From the NCBI GenBank assembly GCA_040905865.1, contig JBBDQU010000065.1, forward strand, positions 18,438-82,437: a stretch of DNA of 64,000 nt, in the 5' to 3' direction. Every line of letters begins with the position of its first letter. The stretch's first letter is position 1. The DNA comes from Alphaproteobacteria bacterium (GTDB lineage Bacteria > Pseudomonadota > Alphaproteobacteria > UBA8366 > GCA-2717185). Below are positions 42,924-50,627 of this stretch, in pieces. The translations under genes and the position numbers were made by a program. The notes under the pieces were generated by a model, which saw only the letters and a program-made list of their open reading frames with translations, was not told the DNA's origin and made no database searches.

Positions 42924-43645
42924 TGCCCGTCTCCCAGCGACATTGACGCTTCTTTCAACGTGGCCAGCGTGACCGGCCCGCCCTTTCCCGCGATGGCCAG
43001 AAGCTTGCCGACATACCGCAACCCGGCATGAATGCTGTGGCGCTCCAGGAATGCGACCGCCTTCCTGTCGGTTACGCCATGATGCCTGGCCAGGGCCGCG
43101 ATATCGGAATAGGTCGATTCGTCCAGGAACAGCTTCGGGCCGATCCGCGACGTGAATTGGGCGAACGACGCCCTTTTTGTGTTGTTGTACCGGTTCCGCA
43201 GCGTGTGGTTTCCCGCGAAGACAATCGGCAATCCCGTCTCATCGTTTACGCAACGCAACGAATCCAGCGTCAGGTCGTTCAGGTGCTGCGCTTCATCGAT
43301 AATCAGCAATTCCGGGCCTTGCTGCCATTCGGTCGCGTTGCACATGACGTGATGAATTTCCGCAGCCCGTTGGGGCGAATACCCGGTCAACGCCTTGCAG
43401 ATCAGTTGCAATGCCGCCGACATGGACGCCACGGCCGGGTTCATCAGGCAGTATCGCGTATTCGGGTTTTGCTCCCTGTACCAGCGCAACGTTGTCGTCT
43501 TGCCGACGCCAGGCGCGCCGACGATAAGGCCGATATCGCGGAGTTCGCGTGTCATTTCGAGAACCCGGATGATATCGGTGGCAGTCGGCGTTTCACAAAA
43601 ACCGGGATCGCTTCTCCGGTTGAAAAAATCGATGACTTCCGGCAT
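42920..43645 (-). CDS. MuB-like AAA+ ATPase, transposition target protein
   Basis: A 241-residue AAA+ ATPase. Walker A is GAPGVGKTT (43-51), Walker B is LLIIDEAQ with Asp118-Glu119, and IVFAGNHTLRNR with a nearby Arg-rich stretch resembles sensor-1 and arginine finger regions. In Mu, MuB binds DNA with ATP, chooses targets and activates MuA. This protein is shorter than MuB (about 310 residues) and lacks a clear N-terminal HTH domain. Downstream of the transposase gene by 57 bases, it should play the MuB role. Confidence 0.88.
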   Translation of the reverse strand: MPEVIDFFNRRSDPGFCETPTATDIIRVLEMTRELRDIGLIVGAPGVGKTTTLRWYREQNPNTRYCLMNPAVASMSAALQLICKALTGYSPQRAAEIHHVMCNATEWQQGPELLIIDEAQHLNDLTLDSLRCVNDETGLPIVFAGNHTLRNRYNNTKRASFAQFTSRIGPKLFLDESTYSDIAALARHHGVTDRKAVAFLERHSIHAGLRYVGKLLAIAGKGGPVTLATLKEASMSLGDGQ

Positions 43646-43702
43646 ATCATTCTCCTGCTTAGAGACGGCCTTTTCGGGGCCACAATGGAGGGCGGCCGGC
43701 TG

Positions 43703-45769
43703 CTACCGCGCCGCCCTCCGGTTTTTCGACTTTCCTAAAAACTTGTCGCTGGCGTCGCGAAACGCCTGGCGATCCGCCTCGGCTTGCGCCCGCTCGATGG
43801 CCTTGCGTTCACCGGGCGTTGCGGCCATGTCCCTGCCGATAGCCCGCATGGTGTCGGAAAGCCGTATTGTCCCGGCGCTTTCGGGAACCGGCGCTGCATC
43901 CGCGCGTTCCGCCAGGCGCTTCAACTCTGCCCGCATATCGACGGGATCTACATCGCCGCGCATTTCATTGATGGCCCGGCGGTTGACGCTCTGCCGTTTC
44001 GCGGCCTCCCTGGCGCCGGCCGGATCGAGAATATCGAATGCAACATCGGGCACGGCCAGGCCTATGTATTTTTCATGCCGGTCGCACACGGCAAGCTGCG
44101 ACAGGTCACCTGAAACCGGTACCCGGATATATATTTGTGTGCCGGCCGGAAGCCGCTGGATTTCGCGGGATGTATAGGAAACGTTGTTCAGGGTGAACGC
44201 GCCCTGGCTGACTTTCCGCGACACGGTCCTGGCAAATACGGCGCGCAGCGCTGTCTCTTCAATATCCATGCGCTGCCAACCGGCTTCGACGGCTTCCGCA
44301 AATTTCTGACGCGGCGATAATCCGGCGAGAAACCCCGATTGCGGCGTTGTCTCGTATGCCGCCAGGGCGTTCGCCAGGTCCTCCCGGAAACGGTGTTCGC
44401 CATGAGGATACGGCTTCGGTTCCCTGCCGACATTGGCGGTTTTTTTCTTCATTCGGTTGCCGCCAATCCATCCCGGCAGCATCGAGAATACGCCGCCTTC
44501 CAGGACACCGAACCCGCCTTCGATTGCCTTCGCCGGGGCATTGTAGGGCCGCGCCTTGATGATCGCCGAAGAACGCGCCCGAAATATCTTCGCCAGCTCG
44601 GGGTCCGAGTCCAGGTGACGGATCGTCGTATTGAGCTGCATTGCGTCGTCGATAAGGCCGGCCCAGTTGTATTCGCCGCCGTTGTCCAGATAGAGGTTTT
44701 GCGGCATGCCCCATTCGGGATGCAGCGCCATGGCAATAACTGATTCGACGACATGCTCCTGGCGGACGCCTTCGCCCTTCTTCAGGAAAACCGGCCAGAA
44801 AAAGAACCGGTTCGTCGCCAGATCGTACCAGGCAACGAGTTTCGGCGTGAACGTCCCGCCGCCAGGCCGGGGCAGGAGGATATCGATAGGGTGAACGTCA
44901 CCGACGACGATATCCATCGGAAGCCGCCCGTCGCGGCTCCGCTTTATCCGTGGCGCCGACCTGTCGAAATGGCGTTTCCGGTCCTTGTCATATATTGCAA
45001 TTTCACGATAGGGCCGCGCGGCTTCCACGAAGGGGCGGCTCACTGTGCAAATGGCTCTGAGACGCCTTTTATCGGTGTCGTAACCGGCGTCTAAAGTCTC
45101 TTCATACAAGGTCTCGTTGGCGAAACGCGCGATCCACTGCCAGCCGATAGACAGGTTTTCCGCAAAGAACGACCGCGTTTTGCGCTGTACCGTTTCGGCA
45201 ATCCGCGCCTTCGTAGCATCATCGAACGGAACGCCGTCGCTCCATGTCCGGCTGATGAAGACCCGGCTCGCGCCTTTATCCGACCGCTGGCGATCCCGCA
45301 GGCCGGCCATGCCCCCGGCTTCGTAGTCCCGAATCCAGCGCCGGATCGATTTTGCGGAGACTGTCGCATAGCGCCCGCTGGGCCAGGCTACGGACTTCCG
45401 CGACAGGCGCTCGATAGTTTCCGAACGCTCCGCTGTTCGCGCCGGATGCTGCAAAGCGTCCTCAATGACGCCATACCGCCAATGCGCTGTTTTCGAGTGC
45501 TGGCTGACGATCTGGACCGGGCTGTCATCCACTACGGGTACCAGCGCCTGGGCATGCCAGGCGTCCTGCAATGGCGCGGGAAGGCTATCGACCCGCACCT
45601 GGTACTGCACGCCGCTCTTGCCGCCTTTGCCCCGGACTGTGCGGACGATCAGATTATGCTTTCGCCACGGGTGGCCAGCATGGGCTCGGGAAAGGGCAAA
45701 TCGTGCTGGCCGTGCAGTGATACCCGCTGCCTCAGCGAAGGCCGACGCGTCGATCCATGCTAACTCCAT
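43703..45769 (-). CDS. MuA-like DDE transposase
   Basis: A 688-residue transposase, close to MuA in length (663). The N-terminus (4-66) is a Mu-type winged helix with WIDASAFAEAAGI and a SLPAPLQ end. A second HTH region (115-165) contains SIRRWIRDYEAGGMAGLRDR. The RNase H-like core has Asp291 (VVGDVHPID), Asp362 (LYLDNGGEY) and Glu417 (AIEGGFG), with spacings of 71 and 55 residues against 67 and 56 in MuA. A beta-barrel and MuA C-terminal-like region follow. All catalytic residues are intact. ATG 45769 overlaps the Ner-like gene by 10 bases. Confidence 0.92.
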   Translation of the reverse strand: MELAWIDASAFAEAAGITARPARFALSRAHAGHPWRKHNLIVRTVRGKGGKSGVQYQVRVDSLPAPLQDAWHAQALVPVVDDSPVQIVSQHSKTAHWRYGVIEDALQHPARTAERSETIERLSRKSVAWPSGRYATVSAKSIRRWIRDYEAGGMAGLRDRQRSDKGASRVFISRTWSDGVPFDDATKARIAETVQRKTRSFFAENLSIGWQWIARFANETLYEETLDAGYDTDKRRLRAICTVSRPFVEAARPYREIAIYDKDRKRHFDRSAPRIKRSRDGRLPMDIVVGDVHPIDILLPRPGGGTFTPKLVAWYDLATNRFFFWPVFLKKGEGVRQEHVVESVIAMALHPEWGMPQNLYLDNGGEYNWAGLIDDAMQLNTTIRHLDSDPELAKIFRARSSAIIKARPYNAPAKAIEGGFGVLEGGVFSMLPGWIGGNRMKKKTANVGREPKPYPHGEHRFREDLANALAAYETTPQSGFLAGLSPRQKFAEAVEAGWQRMDIEETALRAVFARTVSRKVSQGAFTLNNVSYTSREIQRLPAGTQIYIRVPVSGDLSQLAVCDRHEKYIGLAVPDVAFDILDPAGAREAAKRQSVNRRAINEMRGDVDPVDMRAELKRLAERADAAPVPESAGTIRLSDTMRAIGRDMAATPGERKAIERAQAEADRQAFRDASDKFLGKSKNRRAAR

Positions 45770-46005
45770 CGCAGACCGATCCCCGCCGCGCGCTGAATCC
45801 GCGCCTTCAATGCCAGAGACTTCGGTCCCTTTCGCTCATCCTTGATGCACTTCTCGGCATACTGCCGTAGTACATTGTTTGCGCGGCACCATTCGTTGAG
45901 TGTCGTGCCCTTGAGAATAAAGCCGGCCCTGACCCGATTATAGAGGGTAGAGCGTTGAGATATCTGGCATGCCTGCTGTTTTGTGGTACGGTTTGGGGTA
46001 TTCAT
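45760..46005 (-). CDS. Ner-like small DNA-binding regulator
   Basis: An 81-residue basic protein with RAGFILKGTTLNEWCRANNV and RQYAEKCIKDERKGPKSLAL, the pattern of Ner-like or transcriptional-switch proteins that head early operons of transposable phages. It probably represses both early and repressor promoters. It diverges from the repressor gene with only 38 bases between their likely starts. The ATGCAC direct repeat copy at 46004-46009 overlaps its start codon. Confidence 0.75.
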   Translation of the reverse strand: MNTPNRTTKQQACQISQRSTLYNRVRAGFILKGTTLNEWCRANNVLRQYAEKCIKDERKGPKSLALKARIQRAAGIGLRWS

Positions 46006-46043
46006 GCACCCAGTTTATGCACAAACGGACAGTATTACAATAT
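46004..46043. promoter_or_regulatory. Divergent early/repressor control region with ATGCAC direct repeats
   Basis: ATGCAC occurs at 46004-46009 and 46017-46022, 13 bases apart, between the Ner-like and repressor starts. The region is A+T-rich compared with its flanks and short, so promoter and operator must overlap. Candidate binding sites for the repressor or the Ner-like protein. Confidence 0.45.
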
Positions 46044-46550
46044 ATGACTGCTCAAATGAACACTGTCGCTGAAAGATTCAGATACGCTGTCGAGAATTAT
46101 CGACCTGCAGAACACATGACGCATTTGGCGTTTTCTATAGATTCCGGTATCCCAATTCGGTCTGTTTACAATTACATGGAAGGAAAAAGGCAGCCGAATA
46201 GTAATGCTCTCGCAAAACTTGCTGTAATCGGAGTAAATGTGAACTGGGTTCTTACTGGTAACGGCTCCCCATTCGAGCGAGATTATTTGGATAAGCGAAT
46301 AGTCGATAAGTTATTAGTGTTATTTTTGCATCCTATTCTTGATTATATTTTTTCAAAAAAGGATGGGGCACTCAACCAGGCAGAACGAGAACGCTTGGTT
46401 TTATATATGATGGATGACGCCGAACTAGGCTTGGGAGGCGCAATTAGGGCACTAATCGATGAGGGTGCGGCAATAGGAGGCGTCAATGATTTGCGCGAAT
46501 GGGTCGATGCGTTAAAAGATATGACAACACCAGAGCCGACTGAAGAATAG
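46044..46550 (+). CDS. CI/C-type phage repressor
   Basis: A 168-residue protein. The helix-turn-helix lies in residues 10-60 (LAFSIDSGIPIRSVYNYMEG, then NALAKLAVIGVNVNWVLTG). The NWVLTGNGSPF end of the DNA-binding domain is typical of CI-like repressors of lambdoid and Mu-like phages. The C-terminal half has no clear LexA-type protease motif. G+C is visibly lower than in the rest of the element. ATG 46044 follows GGACAG; upstream in-frame Mets would run into the divergent Ner-like gene. It is expected to hold the element silent, which fits its intact state in the chromosome. Confidence 0.8.
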   Translation: MTAQMNTVAERFRYAVENYRPAEHMTHLAFSIDSGIPIRSVYNYMEGKRQPNSNALAKLAVIGVNVNWVLTGNGSPFERDYLDKRIVDKLLVLFLHPILDYIFSKKDGALNQAERERLVLYMMDDAELGLGGAIRALIDEGAAIGGVNDLREWVDALKDMTTPEPTEE

Positions 46551-46705
46551 CCGCAATAGTAGCCGCAATCAAATTGCGCCTGTGTAATATCAATGACTTA
46601 GCAGATTCGGACGCTGCAATAATTATTTGGGCATAAGCCCGCTTAAGTCACTGTTTTAAATGCATTTTTAGGGTCCGCAACGTGTCCGCAATCAGGGTCC
46701 GCAAT
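46551..46705 (+). repeat. CCGCAA(T) iterons at the repressor-side end
   Basis: Five CCGCAA copies lie at 46551, 46563, 46675, 46686 and 46699, all in the same orientation and four with a following T. Two flank the repressor stop; three are clustered at 11-13 base steps next to the terminal transposase site. Such a regular array near a transposable phage end may bind the repressor, the transposase enhancer domain or a host factor. Confidence 0.5.
46621..46634 (+). repeat. Internal transposase-type repeat, inverted relative to the terminal site
   Basis: AATTATTTGGGCAT is identical to R2 at the other end but opposite in orientation to the terminal L1 site 70 bases away. Mu also has separate internal sites at its left end, so it may be an L2-type binding site. 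Confidence 0.65.
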
Positions 46706-46717
46706 GCCCAAATAATT
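46704..46717 (-). repeat. Terminal transposase repeat L1
   Basis: On the minus strand it reads AATTATTTGGGCAT, the same as R2, and begins 12 bases inside the right tip, exactly as R1 does at the left tip. Confidence 0.75.
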
Positions 46718-46729
46718 TTTTCCGCCTCA

Positions 46730-46733
46730 GTAC
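46730..46733. repeat. Right target duplication GTAC
   Basis: This is the partner of the GTAC at 37906-37909, directly after the CA terminus of the Mu-like element. The next bases on the right belong to the 5' end of the interrupted SRPBCC gene. Confidence 0.7.
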
Positions 46734-46746
46734 GCTGTAATGGCAT
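46734..46746 (-). pseudogene. SRPBCC gene, 5' part with start codon
   Basis: On the minus strand the sequence ATGCCATTACAGC runs up to the GTAC duplication at the right edge of the Mu-like element. Fused to the left flank after removal of the element and one GTAC, it gives the missing start of the SRPBCC gene in the correct frame (total 135 codons including stop). No strong ribosome-binding site is seen in front of it. Confidence 0.75.
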
Positions 46747-46899
46747 GGCTGCATTGTTCAAGAACAAAAACAGAACGGTATACGACTGTCTTCCTTGCGG
46801 CAAGTCCCGTTTTCACAAGTCGTCGCGCTGACCGGCTTGCCCGTTCGGGCGCGGCGCGGCATGGTGTTGCCCGTCGTTTTGTATGGGTACGGGCAGGTC

Positions 46900-48066
46900 A
46901 TGGAACAGCGTCCTCTGGAAGGTATTGTCGTCGCCGAGTTCGGAAACACGATCGCCGGGCCGTTTACCGCCCGGATCCTCGGCGATCTGGGCGCGGAGGT
47001 GTTCAAGTTCGAACCGGTCAATGGCGGCGATCCGGTGCGGCAGTGGTCGCCGCCCCATGTCGGCGGATTGCCGAGCACGTTCCAGGCGCTGAACCGCGGC
47101 AAGCGATCCATCGCGGTGGACCTGCGACGGCTGGAAGACCGTGACGTGCTGTTCCGCTTCATGACGGAAAAGGCGGATGTCGTTGTCCAGAACACCCGGC
47201 CCGGCGCGATGGACAAGCTTGGCCTTGGCGCAACGGCCCTGTGCGCGGCGGCGCCGCGGCTGGTCTATTGCAATATCAGCGGGTTCGGCCGGTCGGGGCC
47301 GCTGAAGGACCTGGCGGGATACGACCCGCTGATGCAGGCCTTTTCCGGTATCGTCAGCGTTACCGGCGAAGCGGACCGCCCGCCCAGCCGGGTCGGCGTG
47401 TCGATTGTCGATATCGCCACCGCGACCTGGGCGACCATCGGCATTCAGGCGGCGCTGCTGCGCCGGGCGAATACGGGCCGGGGCGGCGTCGTCGATGCGT
47501 CGCTGTTCGAATCCGCGCTGAACATGATGATCATGCCGGTGGTGCAGATGCTGGCCGGCGGCGCCGCGCCGGGCCGCAGCGGGCTGCGCGGACCGCTGGT
47601 GGCGCCGAACAATGCCTACCCGGCGTCCGACGGGCTGCTGATGATCACGACCGCGACCGACGGGCAGTTCGTGAAGCTGTGCGGGTTGCTCGGTCACCCG
47701 GAACTGGCGCAGGATCCGCGCTACCGGACCGTCAGCGACCGGATGGCGAATGAGGCGTCGCTGAGCGCGGTCATCCAGGCAGCGGTCTCCCGCCGGCCGC
47801 GCGCGGAATGGGCCGCGCTGCTGGACGCCGCGGGCATTCCGAACGCCCCGGTCCAGGACCTGGCCGAGGTGATGCGCCACGCGCAGACCCTGGCGACCGG
47901 CATGCTGCAATCCAGCCCGGACGCGGATTTCAGGCTTCTTGGCCTGCCGGTATCCATCGACGGCGAGCGCCCGGGCTTTGGCAGACCGGCCCCGCAACTG
48001 GGCGCGGACAATCAGATGCTCTTTGACTTTGCCGGGGAAGGCATGGAAGCGGGAGGCAGTGTATAA
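46900..48066 (+). CDS. CaiB/BaiF CoA-transferase family protein
   Basis: A 388-residue family III CoA-transferase. Marks are LEGIVVAEFGNTIAGPFTAR at the start, a GLPSTFQALNRGKRSIAVDL block, and a catalytic-loop region PGAMDKLGLG...YCNISGFG. The family moves CoA between carboxylic acids through an aspartyl-CoA intermediate. ATG 46900 is where homology begins; upstream in-frame starts at 46861 and 46795 would only add residues. The stop shares one base with the ATG of the dioxygenase gene. First gene of a three-gene rightward operon. Confidence 0.88.
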   Translation: MEQRPLEGIVVAEFGNTIAGPFTARILGDLGAEVFKFEPVNGGDPVRQWSPPHVGGLPSTFQALNRGKRSIAVDLRRLEDRDVLFRFMTEKADVVVQNTRPGAMDKLGLGATALCAAAPRLVYCNISGFGRSGPLKDLAGYDPLMQAFSGIVSVTGEADRPPSRVGVSIVDIATATWATIGIQAALLRRANTGRGGVVDASLFESALNMMIMPVVQMLAGGAAPGRSGLRGPLVAPNNAYPASDGLLMITTATDGQFVKLCGLLGHPELAQDPRYRTVSDRMANEASLSAVIQAAVSRRPRAEWAALLDAAGIPNAPVQDLAEVMRHAQTLATGMLQSSPDADFRLLGLPVSIDGERPGFGRPAPQLGADNQMLFDFAGEGMEAGGSV

Positions 48067-48902
48067 TGGATATTCAGCCGGTGGCTGGTGCGCTGGGCGC
48101 GGAAATTTCCGGCGTCGACCTGCGCCAGGAATTTTCCAACAGCGTCGCGGCGGAAATTCACGCAGCCTTCCTGAAGCATCATGTGCTGTTCTTCCGCGAC
48201 CAGCACCTGACGCCGCAGCAGGAACTGCGCTTCACCCGTATATTCGGCGAACCGGATCTCTATCCGTTTCTCCAGGGCCTGCCGGATGCGCCGGAAGTCA
48301 TCGAAATCCTCAAGACCGAGACGGATACGAAGAATTTCGGCGGTTCCTGGCATTCCGACACGACCTATATGGAGAAGCCGGCCCTGGGTTCGGTGCTGAG
48401 CGCGGTGGAGGTTCCCGATTACGGCGGCGATACGCTGTTCGCCAATACGGCGATGGCCTATGACGCGCTATCCGACGGGATGAAGGCGCTGCTGGCCGGT
48501 CTGGTCGGCGTCAATTCCTCCGAAGGTCCCTATCGCGGCGGCCGCAAGGCGGCGATGGCCACGCTGAACGGCATGAAGGACGCCTATGCGGTCGAGGCCG
48601 AAGTCTACGAATCCGAACATCCGGTTATCCGCACCCATCCCGAAACGGGCGGCAAGGCGATCTATGTGAACAGCAGCCATACGAAGCGCTTCCGCGGCAT
48701 GACCGAAGCGGAAAGCCGGCCGCTGATCGATTTCCTGTGCCGGCATGTCATCCGGCCGGAATTCACCTGCCGCTTCCGCTGGACCCCCGGGGCGCTCGCG
48801 GTGTGGGACAACCGCTGCACCCAGCACCATGCGCTGAACGACTACGCCGGCAGGCGCCGGCGGATGCATCGCGTCACGATCAAGGGTGACCGTCCTTTCT
48901 GA
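48066..48902 (+). CDS. TauD/TfdA family Fe(II)/2-oxoglutarate dioxygenase
   Basis: A 278-residue dioxygenase. The metal triad is WHSDTTY (His and Asp) plus a distal His in RCTQHHALNDY; an Arg near the C-terminus (RRRRMHRVTI) should bind 2-oxoglutarate. Family members hydroxylate small acids, sulfonates or herbicide-like ethers, often releasing the heteroatom group. It overlaps the CoA-transferase gene (TAATG) and precedes an ABM monooxygenase gene, implying a shared small-acid catabolic route. The substrate is unknown. Confidence 0.9.
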   Translation: MDIQPVAGALGAEISGVDLRQEFSNSVAAEIHAAFLKHHVLFFRDQHLTPQQELRFTRIFGEPDLYPFLQGLPDAPEVIEILKTETDTKNFGGSWHSDTTYMEKPALGSVLSAVEVPDYGGDTLFANTAMAYDALSDGMKALLAGLVGVNSSEGPYRGGRKAAMATLNGMKDAYAVEAEVYESEHPVIRTHPETGGKAIYVNSSHTKRFRGMTEAESRPLIDFLCRHVIRPEFTCRFRWTPGALAVWDNRCTQHHALNDYAGRRRRMHRVTIKGDRPF

Positions 48903-48940
48903 CGCAACCAATCGACGGATAATCAACAAGGGAGAACACC

Positions 48941-49261
48941 ATGCTTGCCAAATGGATCAAGGTCCGGGTGAAACCGGATATGCACGAAAAATTCCTCAAG
49001 GCGATCGAGGTCGATGCGCTGGGTTCCGAGCGGGACGAGCCCGGCTGCTGCCGTTTCAACGTGCTGAAGGATGTCAGCGACCCGAACGTCTATTACTTCT
49101 ATGAAGTCTATGTGGACGAGGCGGCGGTAGAGGCGCACCGCGCGGCGCCGCATTACGCCGTATGGAAGGCGGCGGCGGATACGCTGGACGGTCCGACCGA
49201 ACGGATCGAGACGACCTCCGTGTTTCCGGCCGATCCGGGTTACTGGACGACGAAGGCTTAA
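48941..49261 (+). CDS. ABM-domain putative quinol monooxygenase
   Basis: A 106-residue protein of the antibiotic biosynthesis monooxygenase fold: KWIKVRVKPDMHEKFLKAIE, then DEPGCCRFNVLKD, YYFYEVYVDEAAVEAHRAAP and HYAVWK. These small dimeric ferredoxin-like proteins oxygenate quinols or act on electron-rich aromatics without cofactor. AAGGGAG lies about seven bases before the ATG. Third gene of the operon. Confidence 0.88.
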   Translation: MLAKWIKVRVKPDMHEKFLKAIEVDALGSERDEPGCCRFNVLKDVSDPNVYYFYEVYVDEAAVEAHRAAPHYAVWKAAADTLDGPTERIETTSVFPADPGYWTTKA

Positions 49262-49305
49262 GGCGCCGGACGGCTGCAGATTGCCCGGCGCCCGCGTTTC
49301 CCTGG

Positions 49306-50136
49306 CTATTTGTTGTCGGCGGCGGAAACGATCGCCGAGTCGTCCCGGTTGCCCCATTCGCCCCAGGAGCCCATGTAGTTCTTCACCTTCGGATAGCCCA
49401 GCGATTTCAGCACGATCCAGGTGCTGGCCGACCGGTATCCGCCCTGGCAGTAGGGGATGCAGGTCTTGTCCGGGGTGACGCCCTTCGATTCATACATGGC
49501 GCGGATTTTGTCGGCGGGCAGTAGCGCGCCCTTGTCGTCCAGGTGGTCGCGCCAGAAGATATGCACCGCGCCCGGCATGGTGCCGACGCGCCGGGCGCGC
49601 TTTTCCGTGCCCAGATATTCGGTTTCCCGCCTTGTGTCGATCAGCACGACGCTGTCGTCCTTCAGCCCGGCATGCACATCGAACCGGGTCGCCAGTTCGG
49701 TCAGGTTGCGCTCGCCCGACAATCCGCCGCCGGACGGGGGCGATGGCTCTGTAGTCAGGTCGTAGCCGGCATCGAGCCATCCCTGTGCGCCGCCGTCGAG
49801 GATACGAACGTCCCTGTGGCCCAGCACGGTCAGCAGCCATACGCCACGCGCCGCGCGTTCGCCGGTTTCACTGTCATAGATCACAACCGGCCGGTCCATG
49901 GTGACGCCGCGTGAGGCGAACTGCGCCTGGAACATTGCCAGGAAGGCGTTCAGCGGCGCTTCCGACGTGTCGTTCAGGCTGACGCCGTAGAGATCGAGAT
50001 GCTGCGTGCCTGGAATATGTCCTGCCGCATAGTCTTCCGCCGGTCGGAAATCGAGGATGCTGACCTGGCCGAGTTTGTCGTGCAGTTCCTGCGGCGTGAT
50101 CAGCAGGTCGAGTGTGGGGAAGCCCTTATGAGACAT
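49306..50136 (-). CDS. Tandem-rhodanese sulfurtransferase (SseA/TST type)
   Basis: A 276-residue sulfurtransferase with two rhodanese domains. The C-terminal domain has the active loop PYCQGGYRSA with catalytic Cys. The N-terminal domain has VIYDSETGERAARG, where Asp replaces Cys, so it is the usual inactive half. Mercaptopyruvate or thiosulfate may donate the sulfur. I chose the Met at 50136; frames starting at 50154 or 50214 would extend the N-terminus. It is convergent with the ABM gene and adjacent to a proline-rich gene and a TauE/SafE exporter, all leftward. Confidence 0.88.
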   Translation of the reverse strand: MSHKGFPTLDLLITPQELHDKLGQVSILDFRPAEDYAAGHIPGTQHLDLYGVSLNDTSEAPLNAFLAMFQAQFASRGVTMDRPVVIYDSETGERAARGVWLLTVLGHRDVRILDGGAQGWLDAGYDLTTEPSPPSGGGLSGERNLTELATRFDVHAGLKDDSVVLIDTRRETEYLGTEKRARRVGTMPGAVHIFWRDHLDDKGALLPADKIRAMYESKGVTPDKTCIPYCQGGYRSASTWIVLKSLGYPKVKNYMGSWGEWGNRDDSAIVSAADNK

Positions 50137-50285
50137 CGGTTTCGCTTTCGTCATAATGGCGGCCGGATGCCGCGCGCAGGCCGGGACCGTACCAAGGAGT
50201 ACGACACGGGGCAACGATTTGCGGCGTCGTTACCGCTATGCCGATCCGAATGGCGGTCAGGGCGGAACCGCGCCTCGATTGTCTG

Positions 50286-50516
50286 TCATGGGACGGACCG
50301 GTAGGCGACATGCACCGGCGGCGGTTCGGGATGCGGGCGCGGCGGATCCTGCGGCGGCGGTTCGAATGGCGGGTCATCAATCGGGTCGTCCGGCGCCTCA
50401 TCCGGCGGCGGCTTCACCGGCGGCCGTTCGGGAATGATAATCGGTGGTGGCGTGACCGGCGGGTCCGGCTCCGCCGGCGGGTTCGCGGGATTTCTGCTGA
50501 CGTGAAGCGAATTCAT
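50286..50516 (-). CDS. Proline-rich small protein
   Basis: A 76-residue protein in which about four residues in ten are Pro, with Pro-Pro runs mixed with Asp and Glu (PPVTPPPIIIPERPP and similar). A perfect AAGGAGGT ribosome-binding site lies seven bases before ATG 50516, strong evidence that it is made. It has no signal peptide and should be an extended, unstructured chain. It lies between the rhodanese and the TauE/SafE genes. Function unknown. Confidence 0.6.
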   Translation of the reverse strand: MNSLHVSRNPANPPAEPDPPVTPPPIIIPERPPVKPPPDEAPDDPIDDPPFEPPPQDPPRPHPEPPPVHVAYRSVP

Positions 50517-50627
50517 GCGAATACCTCCTTGTCGTTACTATCTGGTGACGACACGGGCGATGTGAACCCCTGCGCGGGAACCGGATTAACCGGAATCACC
50601 CGCGGCAATGCGCGTTCAAGACGATTT

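Larger units (their letters stand above)
37910..46729. mobile_element. 8.82-kb Mu-like transposable element carrying a capsid gene
   Basis: The element begins TG at 37910 and ends CA at 46729. Aligned from their tips, the two 26-base ends match at TG, GG, AATTAT and TGGGCAT, with the repeat core starting 12 bases inside each end. GTAC flanks both sides. Gene order from the right: repressor (rightward), then leftward Ner-like, MuA-like transposase, MuB-like ATPase, two small paralogues, GemA, an HTH protein, a gap with one convergent small membrane protein, Mor-like activator, protease-capsid fusion and one unknown gene. Portal, terminase, tail and lysis genes are missing. All key frames are intact. 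It could be a satellite of a helper transposable phage, a domesticated remnant, or a deletion derivative with preserved ends. Confidence 0.88.

Noticed and set aside
37910..46729. Integration by a tyrosine recombinase at a tRNA or other att site
   Set aside because: No integrase and no tRNA at either end; MuA-like DDE residues, TG...CA tips and a short duplication inside a coding gene show transposition.
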